Of a stretch of DNA of 64,000 bases, positions 9,004 through 17,733 are shown in pieces. Location: the NCBI RefSeq assembly GCF_902859915.1, contig NZ_CADIKK010000038.1:1-64000 (forward strand), read 5' to 3'. A model generated the notes under the pieces. That model made no database searches. It had not been told where the DNA came from and saw nothing but the letters and a program-made list of their open reading frames with translations. How positions within the stretch are numbered: position 1 is the stretch's first letter; each line of letters starts with the position of its first letter. The position numbers and the translations under genes are program-made. The stretch comes from Paraburkholderia ultramafica (GTDB lineage: Bacteria; Pseudomonadota; Gammaproteobacteria; Burkholderiales; Burkholderiaceae).

Positions 9004-9843
9004 AGCGTTCTTCTTTATTTATTCAGACAAATACAACCCGAACGCTATAACGACCGCCGCCATCCAACCTTGAGCCCCCCGACGCTCCGCAAGTCACGCA
9101 AGCCCAGAGCCCCCGACTCGCATAAAGCGAGCGGGCTGTAGCAGAGAAATCGCCTGTTCTCCAGCGTTACCCCCAGCACGCGCACTGGTGCTCCTCGCAT
9201 TGTTGGCTGTGCCGAGCGCGGGAATTTGCCCACAGCCGTCCATTCACTGGACGGTCTGCGAACGCGCTAGCACGTCGCACCACAAGTTTGGGGTTCCATC
9301 GATCGGGCTGTGTCGACGTTTGCGACTCTCGGCATGGATCGCCCAAAGTGGTCGAAGGCGATCGGTGGAGTGGCTAGCTGCTTCGAGGGCGGATGTACAG
9401 AGTTAATTCGGAAGCGGCCGTCCGAACAAAGAACGTGGGTGACTGCAGTGGGTCGAGACCTGCCCCACAGCAGTTGCGCCCGATACATTTTTAAGTGCAG
9501 CCCTCCATTCGTAACGCGCGCATAAACGCTCGAAACATCACCGGGCGCCGTTCGAACACGCCGTTGGACCGATAGAGCGCACCAAAATTCGGGTTTTGGC
9601 GGGCCGAATGCGTTACCTTATGGCCAATTAGGCCCAATGAATAGCACAGCACCGACCGTACCGCCGCCGTTCGGTAAGGGAACGACTGTACTATTGGTGC
9701 AATCAAGGTGAGACCGCCAGCGGTCTAAGGTCGGCGTACGCGTTTAGAAGGTGTAGTGCGTTCCCGGCGGCTTGAGAAAACGGGGGCAGGCCCTACATTC
9801 AGATGACGGCACAATCCTGTGTCGCATCCTCGAAAGGAAAAGT
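9004..9843. other. 840-bp intergenic region, no supported gene
   Basis: Short open frames occur on both strands, but none has a ribosome site plus recognisable content. A perfect small hairpin, AGACCGC-CA-GCGGTCT, lies at 9711-9726. Scattered words resemble the decayed intergenic repeats found elsewhere. The region probably holds promoters for the divergent genes at 9003 (-) and 9844 (+). Confidence 0.45.
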
Positions 9844-10068
9844 ATGGCAAAGCACGCGTATGTCGAACATAGGCCGTTGTCTTCCAATAAAGGGACGGAA
9901 ACAACCCATCACGTGGTAATTGTCGACGGCAAGGAAGTCAAGAGCACCAAAACGCAAAAAGAAGCTGCTGATTGGGCGTTTTCAATGGACTTCACAGTCC
10001 ATGTTGCAAGAGAGCGGCATCTTCAAGATCGGGATCAACCTGCGCACTGGCGCTCGTACCCGCACTGA
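9844..10068 (+). CDS. Small hypothetical protein
   Basis: About 74 residues (MAKHAYVEHRPLSSNKGTET and onward). The N-terminal half has alternating beta-type sequence (HHVVIVDGKEVKST). The C-terminal residues look atypical. A second frame overlapping from 9920 is equally open, so a late frameshift is possible. AAAGGAA precedes the start and a strong terminator follows at 10176. No family recognised. Confidence 0.5.
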   Translation: MAKHAYVEHRPLSSNKGTETTHHVVIVDGKEVKSTKTQKEAADWAFSMDFTVHVARERHLQDRDQPAHWRSYPH

Positions 10069-10175
10069 CCGCGAGTGTGGTGTTTTCGATAAAGATTCGT
10101 AACGCCATCCATCCACTTCGATGCTTGACGGATTCATGGCAATAACTGCGATGGAAAGCAATCAGTCGACAGATT

Positions 10176-10206
10176 CAGGGCACCTTCGGGTGCCCTGTCT
10201 TTTTGA
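10176..10206 (+). terminator. Intrinsic terminator
   Basis: CAGGGCACC (10176-10184) and GGTGCCCTG (10189-10197) make a perfect 9-bp stem around a TTCG loop, followed by T-C-T-T-T-T-T. It ends the unit with the small gene at 9844. Confidence 0.9.
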
Positions 10207-10458
10207 CTTGTGGCCAATAAAACCCTGAAGACCGAACTGTTGGCGCCTTCCCGTCCTCATTTTTCGCAAAATTCGCCCAACCCCTGCGATTTATCGAACC
10301 GTGACTGGATTTAATTGGCTTCGTTTATTGTTGCGACCACCAGCTTACTCCGATGATCTGGGCGGGATTTAGGCTTGCTCCGCGCTTCATCGGCTAAAGT
10401 GGACCCAGAAATCGAGACAAGCATTTAAGCTGTCGTCGTAGATGACAGGAAACGGGTA

Positions 10459-10749
10459 ATGACTGCGGGAAAAACAAGAAAGGTGTACACGCCGGAGTTC
10501 AAGGCAAAGGTGGGTCTGGAAGCGGTACGGGGTACGCAGACGATCAACGAGCTTGGGCAGAAATACGGGGTTCACCCGGTGATGGTTGGGCAGTGGAAGA
10601 AGGAGATCCAGGAGCGTGCTGCGGCGCTGTTTGAAGTGAAGCGGGGGCCCAAGCCGGTGGACGCAGAGAGCGCGCCGGAGCGCCTGTACGGCGAGATTGG
10701 ACGGCTGAAGATGGAAGTGGACTGGCTCAAAAAAAAGTTGTCGCTGTGA
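10459..10749 (+). CDS. IS3-family transposase OrfA
   Basis: A 96-residue protein with an N-terminal helix-turn-helix (YTPEFKAKVGLEAVRG through QKYGVHPVMVGQWKKEI) that recognises the IS ends. A C-terminal leucine-zipper-like helix (LYGEIGRLKMEVDWLKKKL) follows. Near its 3' end an eight-A run (10729-10736) just before the stop gives a typical -1 frameshift window. Slippage there would fuse OrfA to OrfB and make the full transposase. It overlaps orfB by 4 bp. Confidence 0.93.
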   Translation: MTAGKTRKVYTPEFKAKVGLEAVRGTQTINELGQKYGVHPVMVGQWKKEIQERAAALFEVKRGPKPVDAESAPERLYGEIGRLKMEVDWLKKKLSL

Positions 10750-11720
10750 GCCGGGAAACGCGCCTGGGGTGGATCGATGCATCGGACGAGGTGCCGGTGG
10801 CCCGGCAATGCGCGCTCGCTCTGGTTGCGCGGGCGACAGTCTATGCGCAGCGTTCGCCGCGCGCAGCAAGCGAGGCCGATCTGCTGCTGTGCCGGCTGAT
10901 TGACGAAGAGTACACGCGGCGGCCGTTCTACGGCAGCCGACGCATGGTGGTGTACCTGAGGTCGCAGGGCGAGGTGGTGAACCGCAAGCGCGTGCAACGC
11001 CTGATGCGGCAGTTGGGACTGTGGGGCATGGCGCCGGGGCCGAACACGAGCGTCAGGCATCCACAGCACAAGATTTATCCGTATCTGTTGCGCGGCGTCG
11101 AGGTGACGCGGCCCAACCAGGTGTGGAGTACGGACCTCACGTATATCCGGCTGGCACGGGGCTTTGCGTATCTGGTGGCCGTGATCGACTGGTATAGCCG
11201 CAAGGTGCTGTCCTGGCGCATCAGCAACAGCATGGACGCCGGGTTCTGTGTCGACTGCCTGGAAGACGCGTTGAGCCAGTACGGCAAGCCGGAGATCTTC
11301 AACAGCGACCAGGGCTCGCAGTTCACCAGCGACGCGTTCACCCGGGTGCTCAAAGGCGCCGGTGTGGCGATCAGCATGGACGGCCGGGGCCGGGCGCTGG
11401 ACAATATATTCGTTGAACGCCTGTGGCGCAACGTCAAGCACGAGGATGTCTATCTGAAGGGCTATGCGACGATGGGCGAACTGACAATCGGTCTGGCACA
11501 GTACTTTGCCTACTATAACGGCGAGAGGCCTCATCAGACGCTCGGATACCAGACCCCGGCTGCGGTCTATCTGAGTGGCTGCGGTGGTGGTGCGAGGATC
11601 GTTGACAGGTTCAGTGGGGCGCTGGCGGATTTGCCTGCTCCGCTACGCTGCGCAGGCGAATCCGCCAGCGCGGAACCGGGGCAGCGCCGTTCAGCTGCGT
11701 GTGGCATCGATGCAGCTTAA
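10746..11720 (+). CDS. IS3-family transposase OrfB (rve integrase domain)
   Basis: A 324-residue protein. The N-terminal HTH_21-like region (RRPFYGSRRMVVYLR) leads to the integrase core, with the first catalytic Asp in WSTDLTYIRL, the second in FNSDQGSQFTS and the Glu in NIFVERLWRNVKHEDVYL. The C-terminal block YYNGERPHQTLGYQTPAAVY closes the domain. All three DDE residues are present. It carries out strand transfer of the element when produced as the frameshifted OrfAB fusion, and alone may regulate transposition. Confidence 0.93.
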   Translation: MSRETRLGWIDASDEVPVARQCALALVARATVYAQRSPRAASEADLLLCRLIDEEYTRRPFYGSRRMVVYLRSQGEVVNRKRVQRLMRQLGLWGMAPGPNTSVRHPQHKIYPYLLRGVEVTRPNQVWSTDLTYIRLARGFAYLVAVIDWYSRKVLSWRISNSMDAGFCVDCLEDALSQYGKPEIFNSDQGSQFTSDAFTRVLKGAGVAISMDGRGRALDNIFVERLWRNVKHEDVYLKGYATMGELTIGLAQYFAYYNGERPHQTLGYQTPAAVYLSGCGGGARIVDRFSGALADLPAPLRCAGESASAEPGQRRSAACGIDAA

Positions 11721-11815
11721 ATTGCGATCATCTCTGTCTTGACACACGGGTCCACTTTAGGCATTCGCAATGGAAATTGCTGACGACAAGCGCGTTGGTC
11801 TGATGGTGCACGCAG

Positions 11816-12163
11816 TTACTTCTCTTTGAATTGTTCGGCGAGCGTTTTCACCAGTTCGACCACTATCGTCTGATCTGACGGTCTGAGTTGAGCGATGCTG
11901 CGAGCAATCATTGCGGCTCGATCATCCAGTGTTGCCGGAACATCCGATAGAAGTTCTTCAAGCCTGCAACCAAACAAATCGGCAAGTTCGATCAATCGGA
12001 TGATCGTCGGAACCGCGATTCCCTGCTCCACCCGAGAAATCGCCCCGAGGCCCAAGCCTAGTTTTTCAGCTACATCTTCCTGCGTATAGCCAGCCTGCAT
12101 GCGTTTTCGCGCAATCGCTTTTCCAACGGCCTGAGCCAACACTCGTTGCGCCTCTTTGTCCAT
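11816..12163 (-). CDS. XRE-family transcriptional regulator
   Basis: About 115 residues. The helix-turn-helix is clear: IARKRMQAGYTQEDVAEKLG, then LGAISRVEQGIAVPT. The C-terminal tail (LVKTLAEQFKEK) is probably a dimerisation or effector helix. The start at 12163 has a GGAG ribosome site; an in-frame start at 12211 would add 16 residues of poor quality. It is likely a repressor of itself or of neighbouring genes, as is usual for small XRE proteins of plasmids and prophages. The divergent gene at 12413 is a possible target. Confidence 0.85.
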   Translation of the reverse strand: MDKEAQRVLAQAVGKAIARKRMQAGYTQEDVAEKLGLGLGAISRVEQGIAVPTIIRLIELADLFGCRLEELLSDVPATLDDRAAMIARSIAQLRPSDQTIVVELVKTLAEQFKEK

Positions 12164-12412
12164 ACCCGCTCCCAAGAAGGGAGCAATCCTTGCAGGCACA
12201 CCACTTGCCAAACAGCCCCATAAACGGCTAAATATCCTTTTTAGGGATACATCAGTTTGGCCGCCGAGGGCGAAGTATCATCGCCAGCACTCCAGACGGC
12301 CTGCCAAACAACCGACCCAACCCATTGATTTTTATATAAAAAACAGTGTACGAAGCCAAAAACGCTGGATAGTATGGAACTGTCGATTTGACGGATTCAT
12401 TCGGAGAAAACT

Positions 12413-12787
12413 ATGAGCGTGAAGACGGAAGCGAAGGTTTCGAGTGCGGGCGAACCGGTCGCGGCGCAAGCGGGCAGCGTAGAACCGGCAAAAACCAACA
12501 CTGCGGAGGTGCAGAAAAAAGACAAACCGGCACGAAGGACGGAAGCGACGGACACGCCCGAGAAGTTCAAAGCGACGCTCGCGCAACTCGATGCCGAGCG
12601 GACCGCCCTCGCGAAAACCGCAATCGAGCAACTGAAACCTGGTCGTGCGTTTGATCCGGTTGCCGTGCGCAAGATCAACGAGATCGAGCGCAAGAAGAAT
12701 CGACTGCTGGTATCGCGCTTCGCATTTCTGCTCCGCCGCAACAGTGAAGACGTACAGGCCATCGTCTACCAACTCATCCAGCTCTGA
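12413..12787 (+). CDS. Hypothetical charged protein
   Basis: A 124-residue protein. The first ~45 residues are disordered (Ala/Lys/Glu/Thr-rich). The rest is helical: FKATLAQLDAERTALAKTAI and RKINEIERKKNRLLVSRF, with heptad-like spacing that suggests a short coiled coil. CGGAGAA lies 8 bp before the ATG. It is divergent from the XRE gene, so that regulator may control it. No known family. Confidence 0.65.
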   Translation: MSVKTEAKVSSAGEPVAAQAGSVEPAKTNTAEVQKKDKPARRTEATDTPEKFKATLAQLDAERTALAKTAIEQLKPGRAFDPVAVRKINEIERKKNRLLVSRFAFLLRRNSEDVQAIVYQLIQL

Positions 12788-12982
12788 CTGGCATCGGTGC
12801 CTGCCGTATTGAACAACCGGGCATACCGCCACACGCCCGTGCACCGAATGTGCGCCGCGTCGTCAAAGACGCGGCGTATTTTGGCCGTTGCATTCGACTA
12901 CATGGTTACAGCGATTTCGTGTCCATGCGCCGAGCGCAACGCAATTGAAGAAGCGATACCAACTCAGACGAGAACAAAAAAC

Positions 12983-13243
12983 ATGAAACACGTAATGCTA
13001 GCCATCGCCTTGGTCGGCACCACCGCAACCGCTTCCGCTTTCGCCCAAACGGATCAACCGTCGCACCCCGCAGCACCCGCGCAAGTCGCTCAAACCGGTG
13101 CGTCGAGTAGCCCCGGGATGGCGTCCTATAGCCAGCCCCTCGCGCAGAAGACGCGCGCTGATGTCTATCAACAACTCGTGAATGCCATGCAGGACGGCGA
13201 GATCGCTTATCTGAATTCGACGGTCTACAAGGGTAGTGAGTGA
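12983..13243 (+). CDS. DUF4148-like small exported protein
   Basis: An 86-residue protein with a Sec signal peptide (KHVMLAIALVGTTATASAFA, cleavage after AFA). A short mature domain follows, with TRADVYQQLVNAMQDGEI, the Tyr/Leu pattern of DUF4148 proteins that are abundant in Burkholderiaceae. The real start is the ATG at 12983; the frame is open further upstream. It is probably periplasmic. Function unknown, but the family is a useful marker of the host group. Confidence 0.8.
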   Translation: MKHVMLAIALVGTTATASAFAQTDQPSHPAAPAQVAQTGASSSPGMASYSQPLAQKTRADVYQQLVNAMQDGEIAYLNSTVYKGSE

Positions 13244-13479
13244 GGTCGCCGCCAAAGTGTGCGTGGTTTCCGATCGGGCGGCATCGATCGCGTAGGACCG
13301 TGCGCCTGTCGTGGCACCACACTACGGCTATCGGTCGCTGACCGGGTACGGACTATTTACAGGCTCTGCCCCCGTCGCAACGACCGGTTGCGCCTCTACG
13401 TGAGGCACAACCGGACCCGAATTCATTCGAAATGATTCGCTGTCGAACCAGAGCCCCCGTCTTTTTTCATTCCCTCGAC

Positions 13480-14208
13480 ATGAGAATTGCTTTTTGTCCA
13501 GAGTCGGGCACCCTGAAGAGAGGGGATACGTCGCACGTACCGCCGGACGTCACGCACTATCAAGAGTTTCGTACGGTCACATCCCTTTTCAGGGCGTTGA
13601 AGGATTCTGAGTGGGATCTTATTGTTGCCGGATGGAACCTTCGCGATATCGAAGGTCGAGACTTCCTGCGATGGATCCGCGCAACGTTTCCGACTCCGCC
13701 ATCCATCGTCTTTCTCACGGCACATAACGCGTCGGAAGATATAGTCGCCGCGTTGGATTGCGGTGCCATTGACTACATTCTTACCCCAATTCCGACTCCG
13801 GTCCTGCAAGCGCGACTCAACGCAATCCTGCGGCTCGTCGCATCGTCGTCGAAACGCGCTACTCAGACAGTACCGGTGGACGATCACCATTCCACTATGC
13901 GCTTCGGGCAGTACGTGTTGCACCGGCGGCACCACTATGTGGACATTCGCGACAAACGGATCATGCTTCGCCCGAAGGAATACGCTCTCGCACTGCTGCT
14001 GTTCCAAAACGTTGGGAGGCCTATCACTCGTGAACACTTACACGAGGCGCTTTGGGGAACTCTCGAAAACTTCCCCACGAGAACTCTTGACACTCATCTA
14101 TCGAGGCTGCGAGCGAAGCTCCAACTTATGCAGTGCAACGGTTTCGAAATCAAACAAATTCGCGGTGTTGGCTATCGGATGGATTCTGTTGATGGCACCC
14201 TATTGTGA
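13480..14208 (+). CDS. OmpR-type response regulator with degenerate receiver
   Basis: A 242-residue protein. Residues 1-115 have a receiver fold and residues ~145-240 a winged-helix DNA-binding domain (RPKEYALALLLFQNVGRPIT, LDTHLSRLRAKL, IRGVGYRM). In the receiver, the beta-3 position that normally carries the phosphorylated Asp is Gly51 (DLIVAGWNL), and the conserved Lys of the KP motif is Thr102 (YILTP). It should therefore not be phosphorylated normally, and may be constitutive or respond to another cue. No kinase gene is adjacent. The start is the ATG at 13480. A strong terminator follows at 14283. Confidence 0.85.
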   Translation: MRIAFCPESGTLKRGDTSHVPPDVTHYQEFRTVTSLFRALKDSEWDLIVAGWNLRDIEGRDFLRWIRATFPTPPSIVFLTAHNASEDIVAALDCGAIDYILTPIPTPVLQARLNAILRLVASSSKRATQTVPVDDHHSTMRFGQYVLHRRHHYVDIRDKRIMLRPKEYALALLLFQNVGRPITREHLHEALWGTLENFPTRTLDTHLSRLRAKLQLMQCNGFEIKQIRGVGYRMDSVDGTLL

Positions 14209-14282
14209 TGCGACTGCGATTGCGTCCCTTCCGGAAACGATCCGGTCACAAGCACGAAGGATGGTCGTAGATTCGACCGATG

Positions 14283-14310
14283 AACCAGGGCACCCGCCCT
14301 GGTTTTTTTT
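14283..14310 (+). terminator. Intrinsic terminator
   Basis: AACCAGGGC (14283-14291) pairs with GCCCTGGTT (14296-14304), followed by T residues. It ends the regulator transcript. Confidence 0.9.
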
Positions 14311-14358
14311 CGCCTATCAAAACCGCACTGACACCGACACCAGAAAGGAGTAGCCCAA

Positions 14359-14688
14359 ATGTCCGATAGCAACGACAGCGCAACGTCCGCAACCAATAAT
14401 CCGTTCGCAGGTTTCGCCTTTCCGTTGATCGAACTCGGACGGGTTGTTGTCACGCGCGCCGTACTCGAACATCTCGAACGCGAAGGCGTCGATATCCAAC
14501 CTTACCTGCATCGCCACGAACACGGCGATTGGGGCGACGTTACGCCGAAGGATGCCGATGCGAATCTGATGGCGGCGATCCACGGCGCACGAATATTCTC
14601 AGCCTATGAGGTTGCGGGCAAGCGCGTATGGATCATCACCGAAGCCGATCAGACTTCGACCGCTGTACTGTTTCCGAGCGAATATTGA
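14359..14688 (+). CDS. Hypothetical protein, first of the sirtuin gene set
   Basis: A 109-residue soluble protein with a disordered Ser/Asn-rich start. A compact region follows: LGRVVVTRAVLEHLEREGVD, then HEHGDWGDVTPKDADAN, then RIFSAYEVAGKRVWIITEAD. This pattern (ratio-sensor-like 'HxHGDWG' and 'I-T-E-A-D') is familiar from small hypothetical proteins on proteobacterial plasmids, often annotated only as plasmid-related proteins. It has a good GAAAGGAG ribosome site. The next gene begins 31 bp downstream. Function unknown. Confidence 0.75.
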   Translation: MSDSNDSATSATNNPFAGFAFPLIELGRVVVTRAVLEHLEREGVDIQPYLHRHEHGDWGDVTPKDADANLMAAIHGARIFSAYEVAGKRVWIITEADQTSTAVLFPSEY

Positions 14689-14719
14689 GGCCGCAGCCAA
14701 ACCCGAAGAATTCGAAATC

Positions 14720-15427
14720 ATGGCACCGACACGTATAGCGGACCTGCTAGCCAATACCCAGCGTGACCTCGATGTGGCTGGCGATATCGCAGCGGGAGCA
14801 TTGACCCAGACCGTGAAGCTTCTGAAAGCGGCACTACCGTTCCTGCTACCAGTACGCGTCGTAACCGGACATCTCTCGCCTCTTGACATAGTGCACGAAG
14901 CTTCCGGAGAGCCGTATACGAAGATCCTTTTGACATGGTTCATCGGATTTGCAAAGAACCCCAAGTGGGAAATCGATGATCTGATCGATTTCATTGGCAT
15001 GGCCCGTCGCGCGGTGAGCGATCGGATCGAAAACTTCCTCAAACAGAAAAAATGCAACGTCCCGCGATCCCTTCGCAAGCTCGCCCAGACCGAATGCGAC
15101 CTTTGCGACGACGTGATGATCCGGTGGCTTGCCGTCACAAATTTTGTTCGACTGTTTGATCTTGCCTTCCGATGGGGTATCCATTGTCTTTCAAACGACA
15201 GGCTGAGCGTACTCGATGAACTCGGATTGACCGAGGAAACGATGTTCGATCTGCCTGATTCGGAAATTGTCGGGCTCAAATTGGTCGAACGGGTCGAAGC
15301 CGAGAACAAACAACACCTTGCCGATCTCTGGACGTTCCTTCGTGACGATCCGGAGGGTATCAAATTCGAACAGTTGGTATTCGACGCGACGAAGGCCTAT
15401 GCTGCCTCGCATGGCGATACTCTTTAA
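14720..15427 (+). CDS. Hypothetical helical protein upstream of sirtuin
   Basis: A 235-residue protein, mostly helical, with no membrane segments. Residues ~100-140 contain RRAVSDRIENFLKQKKCNVP and a CDLCDD pair. The C-terminus is LRDDPEGIKFEQLVFDATKA. I chose the ATG at 14720; the longer frame overlaps the previous gene. The sirtuin start follows 12 bp after the stop, so the two are probably co-expressed and may act together. I do not recognise the family. Confidence 0.65.
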   Translation: MAPTRIADLLANTQRDLDVAGDIAAGALTQTVKLLKAALPFLLPVRVVTGHLSPLDIVHEASGEPYTKILLTWFIGFAKNPKWEIDDLIDFIGMARRAVSDRIENFLKQKKCNVPRSLRKLAQTECDLCDDVMIRWLAVTNFVRLFDLAFRWGIHCLSNDRLSVLDELGLTEETMFDLPDSEIVGLKLVERVEAENKQHLADLWTFLRDDPEGIKFEQLVFDATKAYAASHGDTL

Positions 15428-15439
15428 CGACAACGACGC

Positions 15440-16261
15440 ATGACCACCATGACCGAACAACTGAAGGTTGCGGCCGACTGGATACGCGATGCCGATGGGA
15501 TTCTGATCACTGCTGGCGCAGGGATGGGTGTGGATTCCGGACTGCCCGATTTTCGTGGAGCCGATGGCATCTGGCGTGCATATCCCGCGTTGAGGTCGGC
15601 GGGTATCGGCTTTCAGGACATCGCAAACGGCGAGGCGTTTCGCGACGATCCGATCAGGATGTGGGGCTTCTATGGTCACCGGCTCAACCTGTACCGACGT
15701 ACCGTTCCACACGAAGGCTTCGACATACTGCGTCGATGGGCATCTACGAAGGAACATGGTGCGTTCATCTTCACCAGCAATGTCGATGGACAATTCCAGA
15801 AGGCTAGTTTCGCAGACGACAGAATTCTCGAATGCCACGGTACGATTCACAAACTGCAATGCTGTCGTGCGTGTACCCATGAAACATGGTCGGCGGACGA
15901 CTTCAATCCTGAGGTAAACGAAGAACATTGCCGTTTGCTTTCTGATCTGCCGCGCTGTCCGAAGTGTGGTGACGTAGCCAGACCGAATATCTTGATGTTC
16001 AACGATGGGGATTGGATCGAGACTCGGGCGAAGCGTCAGCGGATGCGATTCGAAGCGTGGCTACTGAGCGTCGCGCGGTTGGTCGTCATCGAACTCGGCG
16101 CAGGACGCGCCATCCCAACCGTTCGAGACATGAGCAAGCGACACGGCCCACGCGTTATCCGGATCAACACCGGCGAACATGAGATTGACCAGAGCAATGG
16201 TATCGGCGTCAATAGTAGCGCGCTTGACGCGTTGCAGTTGCTGAACGAAAGTATCGGTTGA
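15440..16261 (+). CDS. Sir2-family NAD-dependent deacylase (sirtuin)
   Basis: A 273-residue sirtuin. The NAD-binding motif is GAGMGVDSGLPDFRG (residues ~27-41), followed by TSNVDGQF and the catalytic His in ECHGTIHKLQC. Four zinc cysteines (CxxC near CCRAC, then CPKC) and the late ELGAGRAIP and RINTGEHEID segments complete the fold. It should remove acyl groups from lysines at the cost of NAD, or possibly hydrolyse NAD. Sir2 domains also act as NADases in phage defence, but those are usually fused to other domains, and the intact zinc ribbon here favours a deacylase. It is the last gene of the 14359-16261 set. Confidence 0.9.
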   Translation: MTTMTEQLKVAADWIRDADGILITAGAGMGVDSGLPDFRGADGIWRAYPALRSAGIGFQDIANGEAFRDDPIRMWGFYGHRLNLYRRTVPHEGFDILRRWASTKEHGAFIFTSNVDGQFQKASFADDRILECHGTIHKLQCCRACTHETWSADDFNPEVNEEHCRLLSDLPRCPKCGDVARPNILMFNDGDWIETRAKRQRMRFEAWLLSVARLVVIELGAGRAIPTVRDMSKRHGPRVIRINTGEHEIDQSNGIGVNSSALDALQLLNESIG

Positions 16262-16451
16262 TCTATCCCCTTTGTCCCAGTTCGACCCGCTCCGGTCATA
16301 CGCGGCCGCGCCGGGATGACGACCGCTTCCAAGGCAATTCGGTCATCCGCTCACGCAAGGTCGCCATCTGTTTATGGGTCCACCGGTCTGGCATCAACTA
16401 CAATTGCCACGCGACCGTAGAGACGATTGTCGCCGGACACCCGTGTGATAC

Positions 16452-17354
16452 GTGCCGTCCGCCACACAGGAGCCGGTCGTGGAACATTTCGGTCATCTGC
16501 TCGTCGTAGCTTTGCTTCGCGCGCTCTCGATACTTCCGTACCCGTTGGTCGCGAGGCTTGGCAGCGCGCTCGGCGCGGCCCTCTATGCGCTTCCCAGCCG
16601 CCGCAAACATATCGTCCTTGTCAACCTGTACCTCTGCTTTCCGGAAAAGTCGGAACGTGAGTGCGATGAGCTTGCGAGGGAACACTTCCGGCATGTGGTC
16701 CGCAGCTATCTCGAACGAGGTGTTCAATGGTTTGGTAGCGCGCGAAGGATCAGAAAGCTCGTCCAGATCGAAAGCGCGATTGATCTCGAAGACAGGAATG
16801 CTCCACCCACGATCTTTATGGGGTTTCATTTCGTGGGCATCGAGATCGGATGCCTGCATTACTCGCTGAAGATGCCTGCCGCTTCCTTGTACACGCACAT
16901 GTCGAACACGCGCCTTTGCGACTTGGCCAGACGGCAGCGCGGCCGATTCGGCGCGGAGATGATCGAACGCTCGACAGGTGCCAGGAGGATTGTGCGACTC
17001 CTTCACGAGGGCAAGTCGGTCATGCTTGCTGCGGACATGGACCACGGTATCGAAAACTCGGTCTTTGTGCCCTTTTTTGGCGTTCCGGCGTGCACGCTGA
17101 CTTCTGTTTCTCGACTTGCGACAATCGGGCATGCGCGCGTTGTGCCGTTTGTCACGGAAGTCCTGCCGGATTTCAAAGGGTATAAGTTGAACGTTTTTGC
17201 GCCGCTTAGCGATTTCCCCTCGGGAAGCGACACGAATGATGCGCGTTCCATGAATGCGTTTCTCGAGACCCAGATACTGAAATTCCCTGCCCAGTATTAC
17301 TGGGTACATCGACGCTTCAAACATCGTCCAGAGGGCATGCCAGCGGTATATTGA
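16452..17354 (+). CDS. Lipid A biosynthesis acyltransferase (LpxL/HtrB family)
   Basis: A 300-residue protein. An N-terminal hydrophobic segment (LLVVALLRALSILPYPLVAR) anchors it in the inner membrane. The family pattern follows: LYALPSRRKHIVLVNLYLCFPEKS, the H-x4-E catalytic box in GFHFVGIEIG, the DMDHGIENSVFVPFFG block and the C-terminal YYWVHRRFKHRPEG. It transfers a secondary acyl chain to lipid A precursors or another lipid acceptor. The start is uncertain (GTG at 16452; GTG further in is possible). A chromosomal copy is expected in such hosts, so this accessory copy could alter the lipid A acylation pattern. Confidence 0.88.
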   Translation: MPSATQEPVVEHFGHLLVVALLRALSILPYPLVARLGSALGAALYALPSRRKHIVLVNLYLCFPEKSERECDELAREHFRHVVRSYLERGVQWFGSARRIRKLVQIESAIDLEDRNAPPTIFMGFHFVGIEIGCLHYSLKMPAASLYTHMSNTRLCDLARRQRGRFGAEMIERSTGARRIVRLLHEGKSVMLAADMDHGIENSVFVPFFGVPACTLTSVSRLATIGHARVVPFVTEVLPDFKGYKLNVFAPLSDFPSGSDTNDARSMNAFLETQILKFPAQYYWVHRRFKHRPEGMPAVY

Positions 17355-17512
17355 TTGCGCGATGTGCCGACGCGACGGACACCGTCGGCGTGCGAAGGCC
17401 CATTGCCTGGACAGAGCCGCCGCTCGAACGTCCACGTGAAAGGGCGGCCCAATGGCCGTAGATGGCCGAACGCGGTCCTATGCGTGCCCCCGTTCTCGCT
17501 TCTCGCGTCAAG
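17355..17512. other. Intergenic, convergent 3' ends
   Basis: Short spacer between the acyltransferase (+) and the small gene at 17513 (-). No feature seen. Confidence 0.4.
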
Positions 17513-17716
17513 TCATGGCATCTCAATGCCCAACGACGCGAACAGTTCTTCGACGCTCGCATACTCGGTCCACTGGCCACGATCTGCGTTCAGAATCGCT
17601 AGCACGGTTTCGTCGGAAAGACCCGTATCGTTCGTCGCGGCGATTCGGTCGAGCAACTCAAGATAACGACGAATCCGTTCGGCGCTTGCGCGTTTGATCC
17701 GCGTCTCAACCTTCAT
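17513..17716 (-). CDS. Small helical protein coupled to integrase
   Basis: A 67-residue protein (MKVETRIKRASAERIRRYLE onward). The start at 17716 has a GGAG ribosome site; a GTG at 17734 overlapping the integrase stop is the alternative. It is helical and basic at the N-terminus and acidic at the C-terminus. Its position directly after the tyrosine recombinase on the same strand suggests a recombination directionality factor-like or antitoxin-like helper, but no family was recognised. Confidence 0.55.
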   Translation of the reverse strand: MKVETRIKRASAERIRRYLELLDRIAATNDTGLSDETVLAILNADRGQWTEYASVEELFASLGIEMP

Positions 17717-17733
17717 AATGATCGTCTCCCGCA

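Larger units (their letters stand above)
10395..11759 (+). mobile_element. Complete IS3-family insertion sequence (1365 bp)
   Basis: The ends are TAAAGTGGACCC (10395-10406) and its exact inverted copy GGGTCCACTTTA (11748-11759). A 3-bp direct repeat GGC flanks the element at 10392-10394 and 11760-11762, as expected for IS3-family target duplication. Inside are orfA and orfB in the standard overlapping layout with a slippery A-run. All parts look intact, so the copy may be active and recently acquired. Confidence 0.93.

Noticed and set aside
8447..9073. Plus-strand frame of 208 codons with hydrophobic stretches
   Set aside because: It mirrors the membrane segments of the minus-strand 7-TM gene; no independent evidence of coding.
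15440..16261. Sirtuin as a known named phage-defence system
   Set aside because: Known Sir2 defence systems are fusions or pair with specific partners that are not seen here; the intact zinc ribbon favours an ordinary deacylase.
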